A DNA stretch of 29,456 bases from CAYOBW01 sp964402115 (GCA_964402115.1 CAYOBW010000062.1:1-29456); one strand, 5' to 3'; positions 1 through 8,914 are shown, counted from the first letter of the stretch. The notes: generated from the sequence alone by a model not told the origin. Numbers and translations: made by a program.

Positions 1-380
1 GGAGGGTGAACGGCCTCGGCGCCCCGCGGGATGATGGCGCGATCCGGCGGCACGGGCGACCGCAGGCCTGGAGACGGCGGTCCCCGCCGTTACTGCCCCG
101 CGACTTTAGCGTTGAATGGTGGGAGCGATGCGACCGCTGATGCACGCTGATGCGCAGCTGCCGACTCCTCCCTTCGGCGTTGAACCTGGAAACGAACGGG
201 GCGCCCCTCACCTACGTGCTCATAACGATTTCATGCAGGTATGGTGGTGGCTGCTCGCGACCGGGGATACGGGGATCGGCTTGAGTGCCAATCGCATCGT
301 GGGGGTGGGCGGCGCCTACAACGCCCAAACCCTGTGCGATGGCGGGGCCACCACGATGAGCGGGCCGCGAGCGCATTGTC
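1..380 (+). pseudogene. Disrupted 5' part of the C13-peptidase-like gene
   Basis: No single frame stays open here. The downstream frame is blocked by TGA codons near 138, 283 and 357-359. Fragments that look like one protein can be pieced together across frames: a stretch reading LNLETNGAPLTYVL in the downstream frame (about 180-220), then GLSANRIVGVGGAYNAQTL and GGATTMSG in another frame (about 280-365), then RERIVVAST back in the downstream frame from 366. In C13/legumain-like families this area precedes the conserved RIVxxS strand and should carry the catalytic His and Cys. Here the segment that aligns with the usual D-x-C-x-S-G loop reads GGAYNAQT, so no Cys is visible. Either the gene is decaying or the assembly has indel errors near the window edge; the sequence alone cannot tell these apart. 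Confidence 0.45.
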
Positions 381-2243
381 GTGGCCAGCACACAGGCCGG
401 GGCCGTCAGCCTGACGGCAGGCGGCGGCCTGATCAGTTTCTCCGTGTTCTACTTCAGCAACCTGTTCAACGGGCAGTCGATCGGAAACGCCGTCACGGCG
501 GCGCGCACAGCCATTCGCCGGGCCAGCGGCTACGCGCGGCAGTCCCCGCGGTTGGATGATAACGGCAACGGCATTCCGGACGAGAGGAACCTGGACGGGA
601 ATCTGGCCTGCCTGCGGTACCTGGGCGCGGCCTTTGTCACGGGAGGCGATCCCCCGGCCATCCACAGCGGCATGCCTGATACAACGCTGAGCGGCACGGA
701 CAGGCTCCTCCTGTGGGCAGCGGACGTGTCCGATGCGGACGGCATATCCAACGTCTGGTGCGTCGTCACGCCACCCGACTACGACGGCGTGGGGGGGCTG
801 TCACAGGTGGATCTGGCGTGGCAGGCGGAAGCTGCGCGCTACGAGGCGGCGTACACGAACTGCGCCCGGCCGGGCACGTATGTGTTCACCTTCTTCGCCC
901 ATGACAACCGCGGCGAGGTCTCCAGCCCGGTGCAATCCACGGTAACGCTCCTCGACAGCTTCGAGGAGGACGACGCGCACCTACAGGCCACGTCCTGCGT
1001 GGCCGGCACGGACCAACGGCACACCCTGCACACGGCCGCGGACGAGGACTGGGTGTCGTTCGTCGCATCTTCGAATTACACGTACGACATCACGGTGGCC
1101 AACGTAGCCGGGCAGATTGACGCCGTCCTCGAAGTCTATCGCGCGCTGCCCAACGGCAGTCTGGAACGGCTGCAGCGGCGGGATGACAACGTCTCTGGCG
1201 TGCAGGAACATGGCCAGCTGGATCATGCAGCGGACGGTTTCTACTACGTGCGCGTCGCCAGCACGAATTTCACGGATACGGGCAGTTACACGTTGTCCAT
1301 CGGAATCACACCCTCGGGGGGGCCGACGGATCACGTTCTGGTCATGGGGATCAACGGCCTGACAGCGGGGGCGCTGCCGCCTGGCATCGCGGCACGACTG
1401 AACACGGGTGAGCAGCTTGCGCTGGGCGGCCAGACGTCGGTGAAGTTCGCGGGCAAGACGAACGGAACCTACACGGTGACGCTGACGGGAGTGCCGGCGG
1501 GCTGGGAGCACCTTGCCTACCCGAGCGCCCAGACCGTGCGGGTGCCCTCGGCGGGGATGGCCACCTTCGTGCTGGCACCCACCTTCCGGGTGCAGGGGGT
1601 CGTACGGGACGGGCTTACCGGGGCCTGGATCGCAGATTGCCCCCTGACTTTCCGGGCACAGACCGGGCGGATTGCGGGGCAGGCGACCACCGCATGGACA
1701 GGCACGGATGGAACCCTGCCCTCGGGTCCGGGTTTACCGTGCGAGAACTGGCTGCTCACGCTGGTCAAAGACGGATACGCCAGCGGCACTGTGGCACTGG
1801 CCGGTCAAGCGCTGCCGGCGGGTTCGGTGACCCATGTGGGGACCGTGCGACTGATGCCTGTGGACGCGAATGGGGATGGGGTGGCGGACGATTGGGCGGC
1901 CAGGCACAGGCTCGCCGGCGTGGCGCCGACCAACGACACGGACAAGGATTCGATGACGGACAGCGAGGAGTACCTGTCCGGCACGGATCCGAAGGACGCG
2001 AACAGCGTGCTGAGGAGCTCGGGCATAGGGACGGACGCCGGCGGCGGGCTCACGCTGAGCTGGCCGGCGGCGCCGGGGCGGTCCTACGCGGTGGGGGCGA
2101 CGGCCGACCTTCGGATGGAGAACTGGCCGGTGGCCGGCGGACCGTGGACGGCAGGCCCTGGACAGACTAACATGCAATGGAGCACGCCGGCCCCCGATGC
2201 CGCCACCAGACGCTTCTATCGCGTGCTGCTGCAGGCGCCCTAG
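381..2243 (+). CDS. Secreted C13-peptidase-like protein, 3' part, with PPC and calcium-loop domains
   Basis: This is the 620-residue open part of a larger protein; the GTG at 381 is only the first in-frame start codon and the homologous sequence begins earlier (RERIVV at 366). Residues 1-95 resemble the C-terminal half of caspase-fold/C13 peptidase domains, including the typical LDDNGNGIPDE segment near residue 59. Residues about 193-307 match a bacterial pre-peptidase C-terminal (PPC) domain (DEDWVSF and a YYVRV strand). Residues about 390-470 look like a carboxypeptidase-regulatory-like beta domain. Two Asp-rich loops, DANGDGVADDW at 495 and DTDKDSMTDSEEY near 518, resemble thrombospondin type 3/EF-hand calcium loops. 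The end (about 555-620) is the LSWPAAPGRSY...FYRVLL module common at the C-terminus of exported Verrucomicrobiota proteins. Protease activity is doubtful given the broken N-terminal part. Confidence 0.6.
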   Translation: MASTQAGAVSLTAGGGLISFSVFYFSNLFNGQSIGNAVTAARTAIRRASGYARQSPRLDDNGNGIPDERNLDGNLACLRYLGAAFVTGGDPPAIHSGMPDTTLSGTDRLLLWAADVSDADGISNVWCVVTPPDYDGVGGLSQVDLAWQAEAARYEAAYTNCARPGTYVFTFFAHDNRGEVSSPVQSTVTLLDSFEEDDAHLQATSCVAGTDQRHTLHTAADEDWVSFVASSNYTYDITVANVAGQIDAVLEVYRALPNGSLERLQRRDDNVSGVQEHGQLDHAADGFYYVRVASTNFTDTGSYTLSIGITPSGGPTDHVLVMGINGLTAGALPPGIAARLNTGEQLALGGQTSVKFAGKTNGTYTVTLTGVPAGWEHLAYPSAQTVRVPSAGMATFVLAPTFRVQGVVRDGLTGAWIADCPLTFRAQTGRIAGQATTAWTGTDGTLPSGPGLPCENWLLTLVKDGYASGTVALAGQALPAGSVTHVGTVRLMPVDANGDGVADDWAARHRLAGVAPTNDTDKDSMTDSEEYLSGTDPKDANSVLRSSGIGTDAGGGLTLSWPAAPGRSYAVGATADLRMENWPVAGGPWTAGPGQTNMQWSTPAPDAATRRFYRVLLQAP

Positions 2244-2244
2244 G

Positions 2245-2270
2245 GCGTTTGGCAGCCGTTTCGCAAACGC
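2245..2270 (+). other. Short inverted repeat after the first gene
   Basis: GCGTTTG (2245-2251) and CAAACGC (2264-2270) can form a 7-bp stem with a 12-nt loop just after the TAG at 2241-2243. No T-run follows, so it is at best a weak or Rho-dependent end signal. Confidence 0.25.
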
Positions 2271-2302
2271 TCTGGACGCTCTGGCGCTACCGCAAACACA
2301 GC

Positions 2303-2331
2303 TTGAACACGGGCAAGCCTTGTCGTATTCT
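2303..2331 (+). promoter_or_regulatory. Candidate sigma-70 promoter of the glycogen operon
   Basis: TTGAAC (2303-2308) is followed after exactly 17 nt by TATTCT (2326-2331); each hexamer matches the consensus at 4 of 6 positions. It lies about 100 nt upstream of the first gene of the glg cluster, in the only sizeable gap before that operon. Unproven; position and spacing are the main support. Confidence 0.4.
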
Positions 2332-2428
2332 CGAGACCGTCGGAAGAATCTAGATCGTTTATGACGCCGGGCGGGCCGGGAGGCTCGCCGGTTGTAGTTT
2401 GCGGACACTCCAGCGGGGGAACGGGCAC

Positions 2429-2731
2429 ATGACAGACAAGCATGCGCCGACGGGGGTGGCCGGCAAGTGGCGGCGCAGGGTGACGTTCCGGTTCGTCGCG
2501 CCGCCGGCAAGCGTGGTGTACCTGGCGGGCTCGTTCAACGGTTGGGCGCCAACGGCCTGCCGGCTGGCGTACGCTGCCGTGGAACGGGCCTTCGTCACCG
2601 AACTGCAGCTGCGCCCCGGCTTGCACGAGTACAAGTTCATCGTGGACGGGTACTGGTGCGTGGATCCTGCCTGTCCGGACTGGACGGCCAACGATCATGG
2701 TTCCTTGAATAGCGTCATCCATGTTGCCTGA
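2429..2731 (+). CDS. Stand-alone CBM48 (AMPK-beta-like glycogen-binding) protein
   Basis: A 100-residue protein that is almost entirely one carbohydrate-binding module of the CBM48/AMPK1-CBM family. The hallmarks are VTFRFVAPPASVVYLAGSFN followed by GW, then LHEYKFIVDGYW, a VDP turn, and ND-x-G-SLNSVI near the end. In this family the Trp residues and the K-F-x-V-D-G strand contact alpha-glucan. No catalytic domain, signal peptide or membrane segment is visible, so it should be cytoplasmic. ATG at 2429 is chosen over an upstream TTG (2399) because the G-rich stretch GGGGGAACGGG precedes it and the family fold begins soon after. It is the first gene of the glycogen operon, 26 nt before glgP. 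A role as a glycogen-targeting or regulatory subunit is inferred from context. Confidence 0.85.
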   Translation: MTDKHAPTGVAGKWRRRVTFRFVAPPASVVYLAGSFNGWAPTACRLAYAAVERAFVTELQLRPGLHEYKFIVDGYWCVDPACPDWTANDHGSLNSVIHVA

Positions 2732-2757
2732 AAAGGCTTTGAGTTAAGGACTCGTGC

Positions 2758-5301
2758 ATGAAAAACCTGCAGCTGTTCGATATCGCTCCTTCCATCCCGG
2801 AGCGTTTGCATTTTCTGGAAATCCTTTCGCGCAATCTCTGGTGGAGCTGGAACCCGGATGCCGTGGAGCTGTTCCGTCGGATTGACCCGGACCTCTGGGG
2901 CGAGACACGGCTCAACCCGCTGCAGTTCCTGATGTCGGTTTCGCAGGAGCGCTTGAAGGCCGTGGCGACGGACGAGGGCTTCATCCGCCACATGAACGAC
3001 GTCAAGGCGCGGTACGAGGCCAACGTGCAGCCGGGGGCGGCCGATGCCGCCGAGCGCCGGGTCGTGGCCTACTTCTCGCTGGAGTACGGGCTGCACGAAA
3101 GCGTCCGCATCTACTCGGGCGGCCTGGGCGTGCTCTCGGGCGACCACCTGAAGTCGTCCTCGGACCTGAAGCTGCCGCTGGTGGGCGTGGGCCTGCTTTA
3201 CAACCAGGGCTACTTCCAGCAGTACCTGACGAACAAGGGCGTCCAGCAGGAGCGTTACCCGGACAACAAGATCCACCTCCTCCCGCTGAACGAGTGCATG
3301 GCGGACGGCCACCGGCTGGTGGTGACGCTGCCCCTCCCCGACGGGCTGCTGCACGCCCAGGTGTGGCGCCTGGACGTCGGGCGCGTCCCGCTCTTCCTGC
3401 TCGACACGAACATCGCCGAGAACCCGCCGCACTTCCGCGACATCACGGCGAAGCTGTACATCGGCGACCGGCGGATGCGGTTGCAGCAGGAACTGCTCCT
3501 GGGCATCGGCGGGTACCGGGCGCTGCTGGCCATGGACATCGAGCCGTCCGTCTGCCACCTGAACGAAGGCCACGCCGCCTTCCTGACGATGGCGCGCATC
3601 TCCCATCTCATGCAGACGAGGCACCTGGATCGCGACTCGGCCTTCCAGATCGCGTACCGCTCGAACGTGTTCACGACGCACACGCCGGTGCCGGCCGGCA
3701 ACGAGACCTTCCCCTACGACCTGCTGAAATCGCACCTGGACGTGCTGCAGCCGGAAACGGGCATTCCCGCTGACGAGGTCATCAACTGGGCCCGGCCGGA
3801 CCGCGGCGGGGAGCATACCGAGCCCTGCATGACCATCCTCGGCCTGCGCACGTCGCTCAGCGCCAACGGCGTCAGCCAGCTGCACGGCCAGGTCGCGCGC
3901 CGGATGTGGTCGCACCTGTGGCCCGACCGGCCGGTGGACGAGGTGCCCATTGCCGGCATCACCAACGGCGTGCACGTCCCCTCCTGGATGTCGCCCGACC
4001 TGGCGCAGCTCTTCGACCACTACCTGGGCCCGAACTGGCGCAACCATCCGGCGGACCCCGCGGTGCTCAACCAGATCATGCAGCTGCCCGACGATGAGCT
4101 CTGGCACGTGCACGAGATCGGACGGGCGCGCCTGGTGCGCACCGTGCGCGATCACGGCGAGAAGCAACTGCGGGCGCGCAACGCGACGGAGCGCGAGCTC
4201 GCCGCGGCGCGCACGCTGCTGGACCACAGCACGCTGACGATCGGCTTCGCCCGCCGCTTTGCGACCTACAAGCGGGCCACGCTGCTCCTCAAGGACGTCG
4301 AGCGGCTGGTGGCGATTCTCGCCAACGCGCAGCGCCCCGTCCAGCTGGTTTTCTCCGGCAAGGCGCATCCGGCCGACCACTACGGCAAGGACTTCATCCG
4401 GCAGATCGTGGAGTTCACGCACCGCGCGGACGTCGGCAAGCGCGTGGTTTTCCTCGAGAACTACGACATCTACCTGGCCCGGCGGCTGGTGCAGGGCGTG
4501 GACGTCTGGCTGAACACCCCGCGCCGCCCGCAGGAAGCCAGCGGCACCTCGGGCATGAAAGCCGCCCTGAACGGGGCGCTGAACGCCAGCGTGCTCGACG
4601 GCTGGTGGTGCGAGGGCTACTCGCGCGCGTGCGGCTGGGCCATCGGCAGCGCCGAGGAGCACGAAGATCACGAGTACCAGGATGCGGTCGAGTCGCAGGC
4701 GCTCTACAACCTGATCGAGAACGAGATTGTCCCCTGCTACTACGACCGGCCGGGAGGCGAAGTGCCGGCGCACTGGGTGCGCATGATGAAGGCGTCGCTC
4801 CAGATGGCGCTGGGCTTCTTCACCAGCCACCGCATGGTCGCCGAATACGCCAAGCGTTTTTACGAGCCGGCCGTGGCCACCTACCAGGACCTCGTGGCGC
4901 ACGACTGCCGCCGCGCCCGCGACCTGGTGGCGCAGCGCCAGCGCCTGCGCTGGCTGTGGGGCCGCATCCGGGTCGGCTTCCCGACCTCGAACCGCAACAT
5001 TGCCACGCTGCATGTCGGCGACCACTTCACCGTCTCCAGCGTGGTGGATCTCGGCGAGCTGGCCCCCGCGGATGTGGCGGTGCAGCTTTACCACGGCACG
5101 CTCACACCGCAGAACCAGATCCAGGAAAGCAAGCTGGAGGAGATGGCGGTCGTCGAGGATCTCGGCGGCGGACGGTTCCGCTACGAGGGGCAGCTGGTGT
5201 GCCAGCACAGCGGACGTTACGGTTTCACGGTTCGTGCCGTACCCCAGTCGCACGACTGGCGCGCGGACATGCCCGGATTCATGACCTGGGCGGAGGCGTA
5301 A
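2758..5301 (+). CDS. glgP: Glycogen (alpha-glucan) phosphorylase
   Basis: An 847-residue GT35 phosphorylase of the DUF3417-containing alpha-glucan phosphorylase type. It releases glucose-1-phosphate from the non-reducing ends of glycogen using phosphate and pyridoxal phosphate. Residues about 13-110 form the DUF3417 N-terminal domain (FLEILSRNLWWSWNPDAVEL). The PLP signature EASGTSGMK begins at residue 593, placing the Schiff-base lysine at K601, followed by AALNGALNASVLDGWW. The ATG at 2758 has an AAGGA ribosome binding site 7 nt upstream. The TAA is 3 nt from the next start codon, indicating tight coupling to glgA. Length and motifs are normal for the family. Substrate preference between glycogen and maltodextrin cannot be told from sequence alone. 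Confidence 0.95.
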   Translation: MKNLQLFDIAPSIPERLHFLEILSRNLWWSWNPDAVELFRRIDPDLWGETRLNPLQFLMSVSQERLKAVATDEGFIRHMNDVKARYEANVQPGAADAAERRVVAYFSLEYGLHESVRIYSGGLGVLSGDHLKSSSDLKLPLVGVGLLYNQGYFQQYLTNKGVQQERYPDNKIHLLPLNECMADGHRLVVTLPLPDGLLHAQVWRLDVGRVPLFLLDTNIAENPPHFRDITAKLYIGDRRMRLQQELLLGIGGYRALLAMDIEPSVCHLNEGHAAFLTMARISHLMQTRHLDRDSAFQIAYRSNVFTTHTPVPAGNETFPYDLLKSHLDVLQPETGIPADEVINWARPDRGGEHTEPCMTILGLRTSLSANGVSQLHGQVARRMWSHLWPDRPVDEVPIAGITNGVHVPSWMSPDLAQLFDHYLGPNWRNHPADPAVLNQIMQLPDDELWHVHEIGRARLVRTVRDHGEKQLRARNATERELAAARTLLDHSTLTIGFARRFATYKRATLLLKDVERLVAILANAQRPVQLVFSGKAHPADHYGKDFIRQIVEFTHRADVGKRVVFLENYDIYLARRLVQGVDVWLNTPRRPQEASGTSGMKAALNGALNASVLDGWWCEGYSRACGWAIGSAEEHEDHEYQDAVESQALYNLIENEIVPCYYDRPGGEVPAHWVRMMKASLQMALGFFTSHRMVAEYAKRFYEPAVATYQDLVAHDCRRARDLVAQRQRLRWLWGRIRVGFPTSNRNIATLHVGDHFTVSSVVDLGELAPADVAVQLYHGTLTPQNQIQESKLEEMAVVEDLGGGRFRYEGQLVCQHSGRYGFTVRAVPQSHDWRADMPGFMTWAEA

Positions 5302-5304
5302 GCC

Positions 5305-6834
5305 ATGGCACGCAAGAAGAAGCTCGGCTCGGGGCGGTCGCCCCGCATCCTCATCGTCACGCCGGAAATCACCTACCTGCCCGCCGGCATGGGCAACATG
5401 GCCAACCGCCTGACGGCCAAGGCCGGCGGTTTGGCGGACGTGTCCGCCTCGCTCGTCTCGGCGCTGTTCGAGCTGGGTGCGGATGTGCACGTGGCCCTGC
5501 CCCACTACCGCCGCATGTTCAACATCGACATCGGCAACCTCATCAGCGAGGAGTTGATCGCCTACAAGAAGAAGCTGCCCGAGGACCGCATCCACCTGGC
5601 CGAGGACCGCATCTTCTACTATCGCGACCAGATCTACAGCGGCGCGCAGGACGAGAACCCCAAGATCGCCCTCGCCTTCCAGCGCGAGGTCATCAATAAC
5701 ATCGTGCCGCGCGTCAATCCGGATCTCATTCACTGCAACGACTGGATGACGGGGTTGATTCCGGCCATGGCGCGGCGCCTGAACATCCGCTGCCTCTTCA
5801 CCGTCCACAACATCCACACGTACGATATCTATCTGGGGCAGATGGAAGACCGCGGCATCGATCCCGCCGAGTTCTGGAACTACCTCTTCTACAAGGAGCC
5901 GCCCCAGAATTACTGGGACGCCCACAAATGCCCGGTGGACGCCCTCGCCAGCGGCATTTTCGCCTCGCATTTCATCAACACGGTCAGCCCCTCGTTCTTG
6001 CAGGAGATCGTGGACGGAAGGCACGGCTTCATCCCGAGCCAGATCCGCAACGAGATCGCGAACAAGCTCCTGGCCCATTGCGCGGCAGGCATTCTCAACG
6101 CCCCGGATCCCTCCTACGATCCCGAGACGGACACCCACATTCCGGCCCGCTTCAACACCCGTACCCACGCGGAGGCCAAGCGCCGCAACAAGGCCGCGCT
6201 GCAGGAGCGGCTCGGCCTGCGCGTGAACCCGGACGCCCCGCTCTTCTTCTGGCCCTCGCGCCTGGATCCCATCCAGAAGGGCTGCCAGCTGCTGTCGGAC
6301 ATCCTGTTCGACACGGTGACAAGCTACACGCGGGAGGAGCTGCAGATCGTGTTCGTCGCCAACGGCGCGCACAAGGTGCACTTCCACAACATCGTCCGGC
6401 AGCACGATTTCTACGACCGCGTAGCGGTCTGCGACTTCCACGAGCCCCTGTCGCGCATGGCGTACGCCGCGTCGGACTTCACGCTCATCCCGTCGCTCTT
6501 CGAGCCCTGCGGCCTGACGCAGATGATCGGCGCGCTGTACGGGTCGCTGCCCGTGGTACACGACACGGGCGGCCTGCACGACACCGTCACCCATCTGGAC
6601 GTGAGCACGCACACGGGCAACGGGTTCGTGTTCGAGACCTACGACAGCCGGGGCTTGCGCTGGGCCATGGACCAGGCCATGGCCTTCTTCGGGCTCGGCC
6701 CGGCCGCGCGCGCCCAGGAGCTGACACGGATCATGCGCGAGAGCAAGCGCATGTTCAACCACGACGTCACGGCGCGGCGTTACTTCGACATCTACGAGGC
6801 CATGCTCGACCGTCCCCTGGTCAATCCGTATTGA
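5305..6834 (+). CDS. glgA: Glycogen synthase (GT5)
   Basis: A 509-residue GT5 synthase that extends alpha-1,4-glucan from a nucleotide sugar, normally ADP-glucose in bacteria. The nucleotide-binding K-x-G-G-L motif is at K39 (KAGGLADVSASLV). The catalytic-region motif FEPCGLTQMIGALYG has its Glu at E400. The N-terminus differs from the classical GlgA, in which K-x-G-G-L follows closely on the first strand: here about 15 extra residues (YLPAGMGNMANRLTA) lie between the VTPEI strand and K39, which suggests a distinct GT5 subfamily. The ATG at 5305 follows the glgP stop by 3 nt, with GGAGGCG inside the glgP end as ribosome binding site. No glgC is present in the window, so the glucosyl donor is supplied from elsewhere. 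Confidence 0.94.
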   Translation: MARKKKLGSGRSPRILIVTPEITYLPAGMGNMANRLTAKAGGLADVSASLVSALFELGADVHVALPHYRRMFNIDIGNLISEELIAYKKKLPEDRIHLAEDRIFYYRDQIYSGAQDENPKIALAFQREVINNIVPRVNPDLIHCNDWMTGLIPAMARRLNIRCLFTVHNIHTYDIYLGQMEDRGIDPAEFWNYLFYKEPPQNYWDAHKCPVDALASGIFASHFINTVSPSFLQEIVDGRHGFIPSQIRNEIANKLLAHCAAGILNAPDPSYDPETDTHIPARFNTRTHAEAKRRNKAALQERLGLRVNPDAPLFFWPSRLDPIQKGCQLLSDILFDTVTSYTREELQIVFVANGAHKVHFHNIVRQHDFYDRVAVCDFHEPLSRMAYAASDFTLIPSLFEPCGLTQMIGALYGSLPVVHDTGGLHDTVTHLDVSTHTGNGFVFETYDSRGLRWAMDQAMAFFGLGPAARAQELTRIMRESKRMFNHDVTARRYFDIYEAMLDRPLVNPY

Positions 6835-6862
6835 GGGGAGCCCCCCGGAGGTTGGTACGGCC

Positions 6863-8881
6863 ATGGCGCGCATTCCGCAACCCCAGGCCCAGATCACGGA
6901 CGACCGCCATCTGCAGCCGTTCCTGCCGGTTATCCGCCGGCGTCGGCAGCAGACGCAGGCCGCCCTGCAGCGGCTGACGTCGGACCTCATGACCATCGAG
7001 GATTTCGCCGCCGGCCACCTCTATTTCGGGGTGCATCGAACGCCGGGGGGCTGGCGCTGCGCCGAGTGGGCGCCGCACGCGAGCGCCCTGCATCTGGTCG
7101 GCCCCTTCAATGGCTGGCGCCCCGACACGCGCTACGCCTTCCAGCGGGTCACGGCCGGCGGGAACTGGGAGCTGACGCTACCCGCGGATGCCCTGCGCCA
7201 CGGCGAGCTTTTCAAGCTGCACGTCACCTGGCCCGGCGGAGAGGGCGAACGGATCCCGGCCTATGCGCGGCGCGTCGTCCAGGACCGGGAAACCCATGTC
7301 TTCAGCGCGCAGGTCTGGGAGCCTCCCGCGGCGTACGCGTGGCGCACGCCGTCTTTCGAGCGACCTCCCGTGGCGCCGCTGATTTACGAGGCGCACATCG
7401 GCATGGCCCAGGAGCACGGCCGCGTGGGCACGTTCGAGGAGTTCCGCCGGCTCACCCTGCCCCGCATCGTGGATGCCGGCTACAACACGATCCAGCTCAT
7501 GGCCATTCAGGAGCACCCCTACTACGGCTCCTTCGGGTACCACGTCTCCAGCTTCTTCGCCGCCTCGTCGCGCTTCGGCACACCCGACGAGTTCAAGGCG
7601 CTCGTGGACGACGCCCACGCCGCCGGAGTCGCCGTCATCATCGACCTCGTGCACTCCCACGCGGTCAACAACGAGAACGAGGGGCTGTCGCGGTTCGACG
7701 GCACGCTCTACCAGTACTTCCACGACGGCCCGCGCGGCCGCCACGAAGCCTGGGACTCCCGCTGCTTCGATTACGGCAAACACGAGGTCCTGCACTTCCT
7801 GCTCTCGAACTGCCGTTTCTGGCTCGAGGAGTACCGGCTGGACGGTTTCCGCTTCGACGGCATCACCAGCATGCTGTACCTGCACCACGGGCTCGGCATG
7901 TCGTTCTCCTCCTATGGCCAGTACTTCGACCAGAGCGTGGACGAGTGCGCCTACACGTACCTTTCGCTGGCGAACGAGCTGATTCACAAGGTGAAACCCT
8001 CCGCCATCACGATCGCCGAGGACGTCAGCGGCATGCCGGGGCTGGCCGCAGCGGCCGAGACGGGCGGCTGCGGCTTCGACTTCCGCCTCGCGATGGGCGT
8101 CACCGACCACTGGTTCAAGCTCCTGCGCAACGTCAAGGACGAGCAGTGGGACATCTGGGCGCTGTGGACCGAACTCACCAACCGCCGGCGGGACGAGCGC
8201 ACGATCAGCTACGTGGAGTGCCATGACCAGTCCATTGTCGGCGGCAAGACCGTGATTTTCCAACTGGCCGACGCCGCGATGTACGCGCACATGCAGCGCG
8301 ACGATCCGGACCCGGTGATCGACCGGGCCGTGGCCCTCCATCGCCTGCTGCGCCTGGCCACGCTGGCCACGGCCGGCCACGGGTACCTGAACTTCATGGG
8401 CAACGAATTCGGCCATCCGGAATGGGTGGACTTCCCGCGCGAAGGCAATGGCTGGTCGCACCACTACGCCCGCCGGCAGTGGCACCTGCGGGACGATCCG
8501 AACCTGAAGTACCACTTCCTGGCCGATTTCGACCGCGCCATGCTGCGGACGTGTGCCACACAGGCCCCGCTCGACCGCGGCCAGCCGCGCCGGCTGGTCG
8601 TGCAGGACAGCGACAAGGTGCTGGCCTTCGAGCGGGCCGGCCTTCTCTACTTCTTCAACCTCCACCCAACCCGCTCGCTGACCGACTACCCCATCGAGGT
8701 GCCGGCAGGGACGTACGACCTCGTGCTCGACACCGACGAAGCCCGCTTCGGCGGCCATGCCCGGCTGGCGCCGCGGCAACGCTACCACACGGCCCCGCTC
8801 CGGCAGCAGGGCGTTCTGCGCCAGTGCCTCAAGCTCTACCTGCCCTGCCGCTGCGGTCTCGTGCTGCAGCCGGCGAAGTGA
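6863..8881 (+). CDS. glgB: 1,4-alpha-glucan branching enzyme, eukaryote-type (GH13_8-like)
   Basis: A 672-residue GH13 branching enzyme that forms alpha-1,6 branches in glycogen. A CBM48 domain covers about residues 60-145 (AEWAPHASALHLVGPFNGW). The GH13 barrel follows, with nucleophile D332 in LDGFRFDGITSMLY, acid/base E386 in ITIAEDVSG, and transition-state stabiliser D455 in VECHDQS. The context of these motifs (HHGLGMSFSSYGQYFD, GFDFRLAMG, LTNRRRDERTISYVECHDQS, VGGKT) is that of eukaryotic starch/glycogen branching enzymes (GH13_8), not E. coli GlgB (GH13_9). The beta-sandwich typical of GH13 fills the C-terminus. The ATG at 6863 has GGAGG about 11 nt upstream and lies 28 nt after glgA. 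It is the last gene of the operon and converges on the minus-strand GH43-like gene. Confidence 0.93.
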   Translation: MARIPQPQAQITDDRHLQPFLPVIRRRRQQTQAALQRLTSDLMTIEDFAAGHLYFGVHRTPGGWRCAEWAPHASALHLVGPFNGWRPDTRYAFQRVTAGGNWELTLPADALRHGELFKLHVTWPGGEGERIPAYARRVVQDRETHVFSAQVWEPPAAYAWRTPSFERPPVAPLIYEAHIGMAQEHGRVGTFEEFRRLTLPRIVDAGYNTIQLMAIQEHPYYGSFGYHVSSFFAASSRFGTPDEFKALVDDAHAAGVAVIIDLVHSHAVNNENEGLSRFDGTLYQYFHDGPRGRHEAWDSRCFDYGKHEVLHFLLSNCRFWLEEYRLDGFRFDGITSMLYLHHGLGMSFSSYGQYFDQSVDECAYTYLSLANELIHKVKPSAITIAEDVSGMPGLAAAAETGGCGFDFRLAMGVTDHWFKLLRNVKDEQWDIWALWTELTNRRRDERTISYVECHDQSIVGGKTVIFQLADAAMYAHMQRDDPDPVIDRAVALHRLLRLATLATAGHGYLNFMGNEFGHPEWVDFPREGNGWSHHYARRQWHLRDDPNLKYHFLADFDRAMLRTCATQAPLDRGQPRRLVVQDSDKVLAFERAGLLYFFNLHPTRSLTDYPIEVPAGTYDLVLDTDEARFGGHARLAPRQRYHTAPLRQQGVLRQCLKLYLPCRCGLVLQPAK

Positions 8882-8914
8882 AAAGGGCGCGCCGTTCTGC
8901 CTTGTGACTGCCAG

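Noticed and set aside
2695..6996. Antisense ORF of 1433 codons opposite glgP and glgA
   Set aside because: A shadow of GC-rich coding DNA: no recognisable domains, low-complexity Arg/Val/Gly-rich translation, and the opposite strand encodes two clear enzymes.
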